Shown in pieces: positions 47,240 through 56,202 of a stretch of DNA of 64,000 nt. Under the pieces are notes generated by a model. The model was not told the DNA's origin, did no database searches, and worked only from the letters and a program-made list of their open reading frames with translations. Within the stretch, counting starts at the first letter, position 1; the number at the start of each line of letters is the position of its first letter. This stretch comes from Natranaerofaba carboxydovora (GTDB taxonomy: Bacteria > Bacillota > Natranaerobiia > Natranaerobiales > Natranaerofabaceae), in contig NZ_CP054394.1 in the NCBI RefSeq assembly GCF_022539405.1, positions 2,302,501-2,366,500 of the forward strand. The letters are read 5' to 3'. The translations under genes were made by a program, and so were the position numbers.

Positions 47240-47452
47240 TTAGCAGCAGCTTCCCCCACTACAGGTGCCACAACCACTGCTACCACTATTTCCTCCAGAA
47301 CTTTTGCCTCCTTTAACCATTACAGAGGTAAAAATCTGTTTTGTTTTATCTGAACCACACTCCTTACAGCACACTTCATCTCTTCTTTCATAAGATATCC
47401 TCTTAGAAAATTTACTGCTGCACTCTTCACATTTGAAATCATAATTCGGCAT
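47240..47452 (-). CDS. FmdB-family zinc-ribbon protein
   Basis: A 70-residue protein with the regulatory zinc ribbon of the FmdB/CxxC_CXXC_SSSS family: YDFKCEECSSKFSK and VCCKECGSDKTKQIF, giving two Cys pairs. The C-terminal tail is Gly/Ser/Cys-rich and ends GTCSGGSCC, with five more Cys. The start is the ATG at 47452; AAGGAGGG lies 10 nt before it and overlaps the earlier in-frame ATG. It lies 17 nt before the TolC-like gene, so it is the first gene of the RND operon. Function is unknown; metal binding is likely. Confidence 0.88.
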   Translation of the reverse strand: MPNYDFKCEECSSKFSKRISYERRDEVCCKECGSDKTKQIFTSVMVKGGKSSGGNSGSSGCGTCSGGSCC

Positions 47453-47734
47453 ATATTCTAAACCCTCCTTCATGTTAACGTAGATTACATAATTTCACAA
47501 AAAATCTTAAAACCATTTACATTTTTAATTTTAATCCTATCTACAAAATAAGTCTACCTCAAAACCAAAAATAAATCTACCACATTTTATCTACATTAAC
47601 ACTGCAACAACACTCACACTAACACCAACATCAACACCAAAAAATGGATCACTAAACTTCCTAATCTACACTTACATAATTATATCATTATTATCTATAT
47701 CTACTTTACATAATTACATATATTCTCCTTAATT

Positions 47735-48481
47735 CTACTTAACACTATATCTTCTTCTCTGAATAGCAAGTATCAAAACACCAACCACAACAAAGCCTAA
47801 AGCCACTACCTGGGGTGCAGTTAATCCCCACATCATTTCAGGGTTCACCCTGACAAATTCCACAACAAATCTATATATGCCATAAAGCACCAAAAACCAG
47901 GAAAGTAAATATCCATCAAAGTACTTATGCTTACGTAAATATAAAAGGATAACAAGTACCACTACCATCAAAAGGCTCGAATAAAGCTGAGCAGGGTGTC
48001 TGCTGATATCATCTACCGCCGGATAGACTACAGCCCATGGCAAATCACTTGGCAAACCATAACAGCATCCATTTAGAAAACATCCTATCCTGGTTATGGG
48101 ATACCCAATAGCAACAAGAATAACCCCAAGATCCATCAGCCTAAAAAAAGAATACTTCCTGTAATAACTGTAAGCCAAAACACCAAGTGCTGCAAAGATA
48201 AATCCTCCATGAAAGACAAGCCCACCATCTCTAAAGCCAAGCATCCCCCACATGAACTCATGCCTGTAAAATTCAAAGTTTCTCGCTACAAAAATAAACC
48301 TAGATCCAAGTGCTGCAAGGACTATTACAAGTATCAAAACTTCTAATATATGATCTTCTTTAAATCCTTCTTTTGGCGCCTGCTTTAGCGCATAAAAAAT
48401 TCCCACCACAAACGCAATGGCAATCATAACTCCGTAGGAGTAAATAGCCATTCCACCTATCTCAATTAATTCAGGACGCAA
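47735..48481 (-). CDS. lgt: Prolipoprotein diacylglyceryl transferase
   Basis: Transfers diacylglycerol from phosphatidylglycerol to the lipobox cysteine of lipoproteins. The 248-residue membrane protein has seven hydrophobic segments and the family blocks GLVFHGGFIFAALG (with the essential His), RIGCFLNGCCYGLPSDLPWAVVYP and HPAQLYSSL. TTG start with AGAGGG 7 nt before it. Monocistronic in appearance. It would act on the binding lipoprotein at 39135-40007. Confidence 0.95.
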   Translation of the reverse strand: MRPELIEIGGMAIYSYGVMIAIAFVVGIFYALKQAPKEGFKEDHILEVLILVIVLAALGSRFIFVARNFEFYRHEFMWGMLGFRDGGLVFHGGFIFAALGVLAYSYYRKYSFFRLMDLGVILVAIGYPITRIGCFLNGCCYGLPSDLPWAVVYPAVDDISRHPAQLYSSLLMVVVLVILLYLRKHKYFDGYLLSWFLVLYGIYRFVVEFVRVNPEMMWGLTAPQVVALGFVVVGVLILAIQRRRYSVK

Positions 48482-48658
48482 TCGTATCCCTCTTTTCTTT
48501 TATTTACCGTTTATTTCTTCCCAAATAACCATTTATGTTATATAATTTCTAACTACACCTTATAATAATACTTCGCTTTTTTATTTTATTACTTTTTATT
48601 ATTTTTGAAAAGAGGTAGTTATTTATTTAGTATAGTTATTTGAAAGGAGTTTTTATTT

Positions 48659-49045
48659 ATGAACGAAGAATTTAACAACCTTCTCTGTGAAAAATGCAAA
48701 AACGCTTTCTTTGCTGAAGCAAATAAAGAAATTTGTGAAAGATGTGCTGAAAACATGTTTGAAAAAGTTAAAGAATATATTGAAGAAAATCCAAGTAACA
48801 CCATCAATCAGATTATTTCTGAAACAGGGGTAGAAGGAAAATACATAAAAAAATGGATCAGGGAAGGAAGACTAATACTAAATACCCCGGAAGGCCAAAG
48901 AGAAAAAGAAAAAGCAGATAATTTTAAAAAACAGGCAGGTAAACTGCTAGAAGAAGAAAAAGAAAAAACCTCTGGCCATGATAAACAGGATGATAAAAAA
49001 GATGACAGAGACAGACCTTCAGACGGTGGTTATTACACAAGGTAA
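48659..49045 (+). CDS. YvyF-like flagellar-operon zinc-finger protein
   Basis: A 128-residue protein. Two CxxC pairs at the N-terminus (LLCEKCKNAF, EICERCAEN) form a zinc finger. A winged or coiled helix part follows (KVKEYIEENPSNTINQIISETGVEGKYIKKWIREGRL), the pattern of the YvyF/TIGR03826 family found in Bacillus and Clostridium flagellar loci. The last 40 residues are a Lys/Asp-rich, probably disordered tail. There is no flagellar gene nearby. GAAAGGAG before the ATG. Confidence 0.75.
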   Translation: MNEEFNNLLCEKCKNAFFAEANKEICERCAENMFEKVKEYIEENPSNTINQIISETGVEGKYIKKWIREGRLILNTPEGQREKEKADNFKKQAGKLLEEEKEKTSGHDKQDDKKDDRDRPSDGGYYTR

Positions 49046-49077
49046 CAGCCTTCTAGCATAACGAGTATAGCTTTATG

Positions 49078-49116
49078 GTTTGTCTCCCATAAGTTAGTTT
49101 TTATGGGAGACAAACC
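49078..49116. terminator. 16-bp perfect hairpin between convergent genes
   Basis: GGTTTGTCTCCCATAA (49078-49093) pairs with TTATGGGAGACAAACC (49101-49116). T-runs are short on both sides, but its place between two convergent 3' ends suggests a bidirectional transcript end or stability hairpin. Confidence 0.65.
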
Positions 49117-49181
49117 AAAGCAAACTTATATTAACCATTTGAGATATCAATTGCTAGTTAGATACTAATTGCCAAAATTTA

Positions 49182-50252
49182 CTATTCATCTTTACTGACA
49201 CCAGCATCTGAAAAGGTAGCCATCTCATTAATAATCTTCACAGCTGCCTCAACAGAGTTCATGGCAAGGACAGCCCCTGTTCCCTCACCAAGTCTCATAT
49301 CCATACTAAACATAGGCTTAATCCCAAGAAGGGATAACATTACATTATGTCCAGGCTCTTTGGACAAGTGCGACCCTATCATGTAATTAACACTACCCTC
49401 ACAAAACTTAGAAGCCATAACAGCAGCCGCTCCCGAAATAAATCCATCTATCATCACAGGAATTCTTTTACTTGCACAGCCCAAAAACACACCGCACAAC
49501 CCTGCTATCTCAAGGCCACCTATTTTCGAAAGCACATCTAAAGGATCATCTGGATCAGGACTGTTAACTTCTATAGCCTTTTCAATGGCCTTAATCTTAT
49601 TCTCTAACCTGTCATCTTCAACACCTGTCCCCCGTCCAACTACTTGGCGAATGGGAGCATCTCCATATAAATATATTATTGCAGCACTAGGAGTGGTATT
49701 ACCTATACCCATCTCGCCTGTAGAGACAATTCCTACACCATCATCACTGAACTTTTCAGCTATTTCAAAACCTACCTGCATAGCCTTTAAAGCCTCATCT
49801 TTTGTCATAGCTGGTTCTTTAGCCATATTCTTAGTCCCTGGTGCAACCTTTCTATGCAGTACCTTGTCGATATCAGATATATCTTCATAAACCCCAACGT
49901 CAACTAATGTAAGCTCTACTCCTTCATGATTTGACAAAACATTAATTGCTGCACCTTCACCAGCAAAGTTTTGCACCATCTGGGCAGTAACTTCTTTAGG
50001 AAAAGCAGACACCTTCTCTTCAACCACACCATGATCTGCTGCCATCAAAACTCCTGCCTTCTTTTTAAGGGAAGGAATAGGCTCTTTGTATATTCCAGCC
50101 AGCTTTTTGGCAAGTTCTTCAAGTACTCCAAGGCTTCCAGGGGGTTTTGTCAGATCATCTAGCCTCTCCTGTGCCTTTTTCATAGCCTCTTCATCCAAAG
50201 GCTCTATCCCTTCAATAACATCATCAAGAACATCTTTAAGCTTTTCACTCAA
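49182..50252 (-). CDS. cobT: Nicotinate-nucleotide:dimethylbenzimidazole phosphoribosyltransferase
   Basis: Makes alpha-ribazole phosphate for the lower ligand of cobalamin. The 356-residue protein shows LTKPPGSLGVLEELAKKLAGIY near the N-terminus, AADHGVVEEKVSAFPKEVTAQM, GEMGIGNTTPSAAI, VGRGTGVEDD, and the C-terminal DMRLGEGTGAVLAM with the catalytic Glu. TTG start with GGAGG 9 nt before it. A cobalamin riboswitch with terminator lies just upstream, so B12 should shut the gene off. No other cob gene is adjacent. Confidence 0.96.
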   Translation of the reverse strand: MSEKLKDVLDDVIEGIEPLDEEAMKKAQERLDDLTKPPGSLGVLEELAKKLAGIYKEPIPSLKKKAGVLMAADHGVVEEKVSAFPKEVTAQMVQNFAGEGAAINVLSNHEGVELTLVDVGVYEDISDIDKVLHRKVAPGTKNMAKEPAMTKDEALKAMQVGFEIAEKFSDDGVGIVSTGEMGIGNTTPSAAIIYLYGDAPIRQVVGRGTGVEDDRLENKIKAIEKAIEVNSPDPDDPLDVLSKIGGLEIAGLCGVFLGCASKRIPVMIDGFISGAAAVMASKFCEGSVNYMIGSHLSKEPGHNVMLSLLGIKPMFSMDMRLGEGTGAVLAMNSVEAAVKIINEMATFSDAGVSKDE

Positions 50253-50287
50253 TTTTATCGACCTCCTAAATTTGTTTTAATGAAAAT

Positions 50288-50333
50288 AAAAAAAGTTCTT
50301 GGAGCCCATTAGAAAATGAGCCCAAGAACTTTA
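50288..50333 (-). terminator. Riboswitch-controlled terminator before cobT
   Basis: On the minus strand AAAGTTCTTGGGCTC pairs with a GCTCCAAGAACTT arm and is followed by TTTTTTATTTT. It lies between the riboswitch and cobT, so it is the expression platform. Confidence 0.9.
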
Positions 50334-50365
50334 CCATCATCCTTAGGGTAACTATCGCCCTCACC

Positions 50366-50575
50366 AAAAAGGCAGGTCTTCTGGCTTCGATTCTCCCTAC
50401 TTCCCCGCCTTCCCAAGCACCTTTGTTCTCCTTTACCTTAACTCTCCCTAGCATAACTTTAATTAGGAGTAGATGCCAGTGGCATGATGGGGGTTCGTCC
50501 TCGATTACAGCGGCGGGACCGCGCCGGTTAAAAGCCCGGCTTCCCTATTATCCCCAAGAGAGGGGACCTTTTTGG
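50366..50575 (-). ncRNA. Cobalamin riboswitch
   Basis: The minus-strand transcript contains GCCACTGGCAT (B12-box region), paired GC-rich helices around AAGCCGGGCTTTTAACCGGC and GGTCCCGCCGC, and ends with the 3' signature GAAGCCAGAAGACCTGCC. Size (about 200 nt) and order match the class. A terminator and cobT follow at once. Confidence 0.93.
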
Positions 50576-50657
50576 ATATTAAATTGTTGATTCGCTAGTG
50601 TAAGAATCAATTGTAATATTTTCAAATGTATTTTCACTGTTACATTTTCACTATTTT

Positions 50658-50687
50658 ATTTTAGCAATACCACAGCTAAAATGTCAA
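50658..50687 (-). promoter_or_regulatory. Promoter of the cobT riboswitch transcript
   Basis: On the minus strand a perfect TTGACA (50687-50682), an 18-nt spacer and TAAAAT (50663-50658) lie about 85 nt before the aptamer. Confidence 0.7.
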
Positions 50688-50740
50688 CTTCAGAAAAACT
50701 TCATAAAACCAGCAAAAATCCATTATTTACGATACTATCC

Positions 50741-52753
50741 TTACCCTTCTCTTTCTATTACAAATTCTGGGGTTATATCTACCTCAAACAACCTTCTCCA
50801 GGGCAAGTTAATCTCTAACTTTGACAAACTTTTTAGTACATAACCAGGCTGATCACCCTCATCAAGACCAAGACTGCAAAAGCCTTCACAACAATCACAG
50901 TCCCCACTATCCCCTAAAGCTAATCTCCTACCATCAAAATAATCTTCATAAAACTCTTCTAACTCACCCCTAAATTTATCATCAAAATAATCTTTAATCT
51001 TATCGTAATCTTCACCAAGGTCATGCTGATCTCCATCATTATCTTCTAATTCACCCATATAATCTATTACTTCTTTACGAAATCCACCTGCATATAGATA
51101 GTCTTTAGAAAATCTATGAAAGATCAGACTTGCCTGAGCTCTAGCCCCAAGGAGCTTAGAGTCATTATCAAGATAGTATCTATCTTCATATTCAATATCT
51201 TCACTACCTGCCAAAATATAAAAATGCCTGTTATTTGCCTGGGCAAGGGACTGACCAAGACTGTTCCCAGCAGTATTCCAACCGCTGTATGACAGAAGGT
51301 CAAAAAGTTCCACTTCTTCTAGTAAACCTTCAACAAAGGTCTTACATCCTCCATTTAGCTTTCCAACATCAGAAACTGCCGCATACCTACCCATATTGAG
51401 ATTGTATGATATCTCTCTAGCAAATTCTTTTATACTCTCTGTTAATTCATCCCTTACTTCTATTTTTTCATCTTCATCAAGTTCTATTTGTCTCTTAAGC
51501 CTTTTTACAAGGTCCTCTGTCATCTCACCACAACCGCAGTTTAAATTATTAACAAATAAAAGGATATCTGCTTTTTCTCTATCATCTACAAGCTCTCCCC
51601 CAAGGGCATTAATACGTGCTTCTATATTTTTTTCAAGGGGGATATCTTCTAGAAGAGGGATCCACTCTTCTGGATCATAATATTCTGGATCAATATTGTC
51701 TTTTATAATTTCTGGTACTTCAGGATATATCGGATAAAACAAAGGCTCTCTATCATAAGCCTTATTAATATATCTAGAGATCAAAATCCCATCCACTTCA
51801 TCAGTTCCTGGGAAAATTTCAATTTTGTCTTCTATATTAAGAGAACTCTTCTTCTCTTCAATCTCTTTTTGCTCCACTCTATGAAGACCATAATCTGCCG
51901 CATCGTCTTGGGATATTACCATATAATCTATATAATCATCATCTAATAGCTCTAAGAGCTTGAGATTTATCCTTTGATTCATCTCCCTAGAATTAATATA
52001 GCCCTTCAAAATACCATCCGGGATTCTATTTTCTAACCTCTCAAGATTTGCAGTGTACTCAACTTTTCCCTCATTATGGACCCTGTCATAATTTATCGCC
52101 CAGTACCTAATATCATTATAAAGATCATCATCCACATCCCCAGCAAAAGTAGGTGCCAACCTTTGGATCGAAGAATAGACATAAACTTCAGCATCAGGAT
52201 ATATCTCTTTAAGTTCTTTTAGTATATTGGTTCCTTTTTTAATCCTTTCTTCTTTGTCAATATTAGGCTCTACATTTCTAGAAGAGACAAGCCCGCCAAA
52301 AAAGAGCATATCCGCAGATATTACAAAGGCATCAACCTCCCCGTCATGGCCAAAAGCCTCATCAGCTTCATTTAACTCTCCATACCCTTTATTTTTCAAA
52401 AAATCCCCTATCTTCTCTATTAACTCGCTGTCAAACCCCTCATCCTTTGGCGAAATCTCTTCCATTAATTCCTCTGGCATGGTATTAATATTTACCCCAC
52501 CACTTACCTTGGCAGTCTTCTCTGGAACAAAGGTATTAGCAGGTCTATCATCTAAGGCCAACAGCACAATATTTTCATCCACATAATCATCACTGCCAAA
52601 AGAACTAATAATCCCAAAAATACCAAAAAGCACTATTACAAAAAGAACAATTTTTTTAATTATACTGCTTCTTATTTTGCTTTGATTGTTTTGATTGTTA
52701 TGATTGTTTTGATTGCTATGTTGTTGTGTTTGATTTTGGTTTCTATTTTGCAT
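50741..52753 (-). CDS. DUF4127 family protein
   Basis: A 670-residue membrane-anchored protein. The N-terminus is an Asn/Gln-rich run (residues 1-24), then a Lys/Arg-flanked membrane anchor (about 29-50) and the DUF4127 domain, with LLALDDRPANTF at its start and SADMLFFGGLVSSR, YSSIQRLAPTFAG, MVISQDDAADYGLHRVEQ further on. The C-terminal part carries DCDCCEGFCSLGLDE. The family is found in Firmicutes and has no firm function. The Asn/Gln run is encoded by a tandem DNA repeat (52678-52732), so its length may vary between strains. AAGGGG precedes the ATG. Confidence 0.85.
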   Translation of the reverse strand: MQNRNQNQTQQHSNQNNHNNQNNQSKIRSSIIKKIVLFVIVLFGIFGIISSFGSDDYVDENIVLLALDDRPANTFVPEKTAKVSGGVNINTMPEELMEEISPKDEGFDSELIEKIGDFLKNKGYGELNEADEAFGHDGEVDAFVISADMLFFGGLVSSRNVEPNIDKEERIKKGTNILKELKEIYPDAEVYVYSSIQRLAPTFAGDVDDDLYNDIRYWAINYDRVHNEGKVEYTANLERLENRIPDGILKGYINSREMNQRINLKLLELLDDDYIDYMVISQDDAADYGLHRVEQKEIEEKKSSLNIEDKIEIFPGTDEVDGILISRYINKAYDREPLFYPIYPEVPEIIKDNIDPEYYDPEEWIPLLEDIPLEKNIEARINALGGELVDDREKADILLFVNNLNCGCGEMTEDLVKRLKRQIELDEDEKIEVRDELTESIKEFAREISYNLNMGRYAAVSDVGKLNGGCKTFVEGLLEEVELFDLLSYSGWNTAGNSLGQSLAQANNRHFYILAGSEDIEYEDRYYLDNDSKLLGARAQASLIFHRFSKDYLYAGGFRKEVIDYMGELEDNDGDQHDLGEDYDKIKDYFDDKFRGELEEFYEDYFDGRRLALGDSGDCDCCEGFCSLGLDEGDQPGYVLKSLSKLEINLPWRRLFEVDITPEFVIEREG
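52678..52732. repeat. Imperfect tandem repeat (TTTTGATTG units)
   Basis: About six imperfect copies of a 9-10-nt unit (TTTTGATTG, TTATGATTG, TTTTGATTG) lie within the DUF4127 gene and encode its Asn/Gln-rich N-terminus. Confidence 0.75.
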
Positions 52754-52822
52754 CTTTGTGATTACCCCTTTACTACCCCTTAAGATAGATTATTCAAATT
52801 CAAAATTATTTTATCAATTATA

Positions 52823-54154
52823 TCAAATGGTATTTTTCTTTGATTTTTCCTCTTCCATTAATCTGATCCGCTCCATGGCACCCTTACTTGTAAAATAAAA
52901 TAACATTGTAAGGATGAATACTAGACCACTAAGTACTATCCAGCTAAACTGATAACTACCAAATACATCAGCAATGTAACCAAATATAGGCGGAACTATA
53001 ATAACCCCAAATCTAAGAAAAATTAATGCAAGGCTTGTAGCGGTCCCATTTTGATTTTCAGGGACAAGCTCGCCAACAGCGGTAAAATAAACTCCAGGAA
53101 TACCTAAGACAAAAAATCCCATAAAAAATGAGAATACCAACCCTCCAACAAGTCCAAAGGAAAATACGTATACCAATATACTTGTCATCAACAAGACAAA
53201 GGAAATCAAAAGCCCCTGTACAAAAAGACCTTTTCTTCTATCTCCACCAAAAAAATTCTCATTTATATATCCCCAGCCAGGTTGACCAAACATACCCCCG
53301 ATCTGAAATAAAGCAAGAGGCGCTCCAACAAACCCCTGTGATATACCCATATCCTGTCCAGCAAATATAGTATAATGGGTACTAATAGAGCTTATCCCAG
53401 CACCAAAAATAAATCCCATAGCACCAAAAGATATCAGAAATCTATTTTTAATAAGAGAGATTATATCTTCTTTAAAGCTTATTTTTTTGCCTGCATCTTT
53501 ACCTGCATCCCTATCAACAACAGCAGGGTTTTTTCTTACATTAGAAGCCTTACCACTTGTTGCCCTATCGGAATTGTAAAAATAAAAAATCAAAACACCG
53601 ATAAATACAGCCGCTCCACCTGACAAAAATAAAGAAACTCTCCACCCATATAACGCCCCAATATAAGGTAGAAGCATTGCAGCCATGAAGCCGCCAACAC
53701 CACCACCTGCATGGACTATCCCCATAGATACAGCTCTTTTCTTAGGAGAAACAAGTTCCATAACACCTTTATTTGCAGCAGGAGTAACAAGGCTAAATCC
53801 TATCCCTGCAAAAAAGGCAAGGATAAGCATAAAAATATATCCCGGCACGAAAGTATGAAAGACCATAAGCCCTCCCATGCTTAATGCACCAAGCATCAAG
53901 CCCTTCCTAGGCCCTATTATATCGACAATCTTACCGCTAAAAAGGGCAATAGCCGTAGCACTAGCAAAAAAGAAAGTAGAATATAATCCCGCCTGGGCCC
54001 TTGTAAGGACAAACTCCTCTGTAATAAAGGGCATAATGGTCTTTATCCCCTGCATATTAAGCACTGTAGCTATATAAGCAGTGGATATAATCATCAATAT
54101 AAACCAGGTATTACCTTTTATTTTTTGGCCTACTTTTTCAACATAATAACCCAT
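52823..54154 (-). CDS. MFS transporter next to thiD
   Basis: A 443-residue, 12-segment transporter. Loop motif GKIVDIIGPRKGLMLG in the first half. A polar region (about residues 195-225, RATSGKASNVRKNPAVVDRDAG) links the halves. Segments near residue 125 (GFSLVTPAANKGVMELV) and 150 (HAGGGVGGF) resemble anion or cofactor-precursor carriers. It starts 17 nt after the thiD stop, so the two are one operon, and transport of hydroxymethylpyrimidine or a related precursor is a fair guess. Confidence 0.82.
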   Translation of the reverse strand: MGYYVEKVGQKIKGNTWFILMIISTAYIATVLNMQGIKTIMPFITEEFVLTRAQAGLYSTFFFASATAIALFSGKIVDIIGPRKGLMLGALSMGGLMVFHTFVPGYIFMLILAFFAGIGFSLVTPAANKGVMELVSPKKRAVSMGIVHAGGGVGGFMAAMLLPYIGALYGWRVSLFLSGGAAVFIGVLIFYFYNSDRATSGKASNVRKNPAVVDRDAGKDAGKKISFKEDIISLIKNRFLISFGAMGFIFGAGISSISTHYTIFAGQDMGISQGFVGAPLALFQIGGMFGQPGWGYINENFFGGDRRKGLFVQGLLISFVLLMTSILVYVFSFGLVGGLVFSFFMGFFVLGIPGVYFTAVGELVPENQNGTATSLALIFLRFGVIIVPPIFGYIADVFGSYQFSWIVLSGLVFILTMLFYFTSKGAMERIRLMEEEKSKKNTI

Positions 54155-54171
54155 TTGTATTGCTCCTTTTT

Positions 54172-54978
54172 TTACAGTACTAAATACGCTCCAAAGTTTA
54201 GAACCCTAGAACCCTCGCCAGGCTTAAACCCTGTTTCTATAGCTTTGTTAGTAAGTTTTTTTGCTTTTTTGATAGCTGTCTTTAGGTCATCTCCCCTTGC
54301 CAAAAGAGCACATATAGCAGCTGACAAGCTGCAGCCTGTCCCGTGCAAAGGCCCAAGGTCAAATCTTTCTTCAGAGAACCAGGTTTTTTCTTTATCTTTA
54401 GTCACAAGGAGGTCAAAGGATTTATTTTCACTTTCCTTTTCCTTTTCCATATGACCTCCTTTTAATAATACATTATTAGCTCCCTGGTCTACAAGCTTTT
54501 CACCAGCTGTTTCCATCTCTTCAAAGCTGTCTATCTTTTTATCTGTAAGCTTTTCTGCTTCAGGTATATTTGGCGTGATTAAAAGTGAAAGAGGCATTAA
54601 TTTTTCTTTTAAAACTTCTACAGCTTCATATTTTAAAAGTAGATCACCGCTTGTGGATACAAAAACTGGATCTACTACAAGATTCTTCTGATTATGTTTT
54701 TTTACCTCTTCCACAACAACTTCTATTATCTCCCGGCTAAAAAGCATCCCCGTCTTAGAAGCCTTTATATCAAAATCACTAAAAACAGCTTCAAGCTGTT
54801 TTCTAACACCTTCTACACTAACATCATAAACACCGCTAACTCCCTGGGTATTCTGGGCGGTAACAGCAGTTACTACACTAAGGCCAAAAGTAGAAAGACC
54901 GCTAAAAGTCTTAAGATCTGCTTGAATCCCAGCCCCACCACCGCTATCTGACCCAGCTATTGTTAGTACACTTTTCAA
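54172..54978 (-). CDS. thiD: Hydroxymethylpyrimidine (phosphate) kinase
   Basis: Phosphorylates HMP and HMP-phosphate for thiamine synthesis. The 268-residue ribokinase-fold enzyme has LTIAGSDSGGGAGIQADLKTF at the N-terminus, GLSVVTAVTAQNTQGV, LVVDPVFVSTSGD, LLKGGHM and the C-terminal DLGPLHGTGCSLSAAICALLA anion hole with the catalytic Asp/Cys region. The second of two TTG codons (54978) is preferred: GGAGG lies 9 nt before it, and the product then starts MKSVLTIAGSD as in relatives. No thiE, thiM or thiC is adjacent and no TPP riboswitch is seen upstream. Confidence 0.93.
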   Translation of the reverse strand: MKSVLTIAGSDSGGGAGIQADLKTFSGLSTFGLSVVTAVTAQNTQGVSGVYDVSVEGVRKQLEAVFSDFDIKASKTGMLFSREIIEVVVEEVKKHNQKNLVVDPVFVSTSGDLLLKYEAVEVLKEKLMPLSLLITPNIPEAEKLTDKKIDSFEEMETAGEKLVDQGANNVLLKGGHMEKEKESENKSFDLLVTKDKEKTWFSEERFDLGPLHGTGCSLSAAICALLARGDDLKTAIKKAKKLTNKAIETGFKPGEGSRVLNFGAYLVL

Positions 54979-55009
54979 AAGCAACTTCCTCCTTCTAAAC
55001 TAAATTTTT

Positions 55010-55106
55010 ATTCTAGTGCAAAAAGTCATATAGCAAAGTTTTGTTTTTAATTGTATCAATTAAAAACACTTTACTTATGCGAGTAGACTTTTTGCACCAG
55101 AATCAA
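55010..55106. repeat. Repeat family A, full copy
   Basis: Starts ATTCTAGTGCAAAAAGTC and ends GACTTTTTGCACCAGAATCAA with inverted arms. The inner parts (AAAGTTTTGTTTTTAATTG and AATTAAAAACACTTTACTTATG) pair less perfectly. It lies between the thiD gene and the small Cys-rich protein gene, in the orientation opposite to the 59943 copy. Confidence 0.9.
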
Positions 55107-55133
55107 CGTTAACTTGCTTTATCAATTATACCT

Positions 55134-55334
55134 TTACTCGCCTCTTACCACTTTGGCAAACCTTTCAAAGGACCTGTCATAAGTCTTCTCAACCTCAGCA
55201 GGGAAAAAACAGGCAGGAAGTTGGTTCTTTTCCCTATGATAATGAAGACACTCACAGCAAGCACCTTTTCTAGGACACCCAGAATAAGTACAATTACACC
55301 TGTCTAAGTTTTTTTGAGTTTGATCGCAGTCCAT
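55134..55334 (-). CDS. Small Cys-rich protein (DUF6485-like)
   Basis: A 66-residue cytosolic protein with eight Cys, seven of them in CNCTYSGCPRKGACCECLHYHREKNQLPACFFP. This pattern fits the DUF6485 family of short metal-binding proteins in anaerobes. AAGGAGG lies before the ATG. It begins 6 nt after the LysE-family gene stop, so the two are co-expressed. Function unknown. Confidence 0.8.
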   Translation of the reverse strand: MDCDQTQKNLDRCNCTYSGCPRKGACCECLHYHREKNQLPACFFPAEVEKTYDRSFERFAKVVRGE

Positions 55335-55340
55335 CTTATA

Positions 55341-56075
55341 TCATCCTCCTTGAAGAAAATTAATACCACTCCAAACAAAATATCCACCCATCCCTATAAT
55401 AAATATGGACAAAGAGGCCATAACACCTCTGTAAATACCATCTGTAATAAACTTTTTACCTGAAGCAAGAATCAAGGAAATAAAACTAAGCCATAAAAAA
55501 TCAGCCATCATATGCCCTACAAAAAAGAACAGCAAACCTCTAGTACCATACTGCAAAGATATAGTTATATACCCTGCACCAACCGTAGCCCACCAGATAA
55601 ACCAGTAGGGATTACTAACAGTAGCAATAATTCCAGCTACAACTGTGCCATTAACCAGTTCATCGCCTAAATCATCTATATTATTCTTATTATCTGGGTT
55701 GTCTTGAGTATCGGTATATATGTTATCGTAGTTAGCAATCTGATTATCATCTAAGCTTGCATCATCTATACTAATAGAACCTGATCTGGCATCAGAAAAC
55801 ATCTTATACCCCATGAGAAACAATACAGTTCCACCAACAAGACCAATAACGCCACCTGCCAAGTCACTTGCCATATATGAACCAAGCCCTGCTGCAAGCA
55901 AAAGAACTACAAGAGCTTCCATTATTCCGTGTCCAAAAGTTACCAGAGGGCCTGCTTTAAACCCTTTTTTAAGAGAGTGCTCTGCAGTCACCGCTGTGAG
56001 GGGGCCAGGGGCCATTGCACCAGACAGCCCTACCAAAAAAGCCGTGACCAGTATATAGGCTGCATCCAATTTCAC
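55341..56075 (-). CDS. LysE-family transporter
   Basis: A 244-residue membrane protein with six hydrophobic segments. The N-terminal part VGLSGAMAPGPLTAVTAEHSLKKGFKAG is the LysE/RhtB signature, and SNPYWFIWWATVGAGYI in the second half is the matching repeat. An acidic cytosolic loop (about residues 98-135) links the halves. Family members export amino acids or similar solutes. GTG start with GGAGGGGG before it. Confidence 0.85.
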   Translation of the reverse strand: MKLDAAYILVTAFLVGLSGAMAPGPLTAVTAEHSLKKGFKAGPLVTFGHGIMEALVVLLLAAGLGSYMASDLAGGVIGLVGGTVLFLMGYKMFSDARSGSISIDDASLDDNQIANYDNIYTDTQDNPDNKNNIDDLGDELVNGTVVAGIIATVSNPYWFIWWATVGAGYITISLQYGTRGLLFFFVGHMMADFLWLSFISLILASGKKFITDGIYRGVMASLSIFIIGMGGYFVWSGINFLQGG

Positions 56076-56202
56076 TTCCCCCTCCAGTTCTAGTAAAATA
56101 TATGATATTATTAATTCTATAGAGCTTATACATTTTAGTCAACGATTTTAAAAATTGGAAGTTATGCTTACTTTTGTTACAACTGGGAGGTTAAATTAAT
56201 AA

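Noticed and set aside
47580-47645. CA/ACA-rich stretch that looks like a tandem repeat
   Set aside because: The units are irregular (ACACTAACACCAACATCAAC) with no fixed period; no CRISPR-like repeat-spacer pattern is present here or elsewhere in the window.
54985-55133. TPP riboswitch upstream of thiD
   Set aside because: No CTGAGA or ACCTGATCTGG-like boxes occur; the hairpin there is repeat A.
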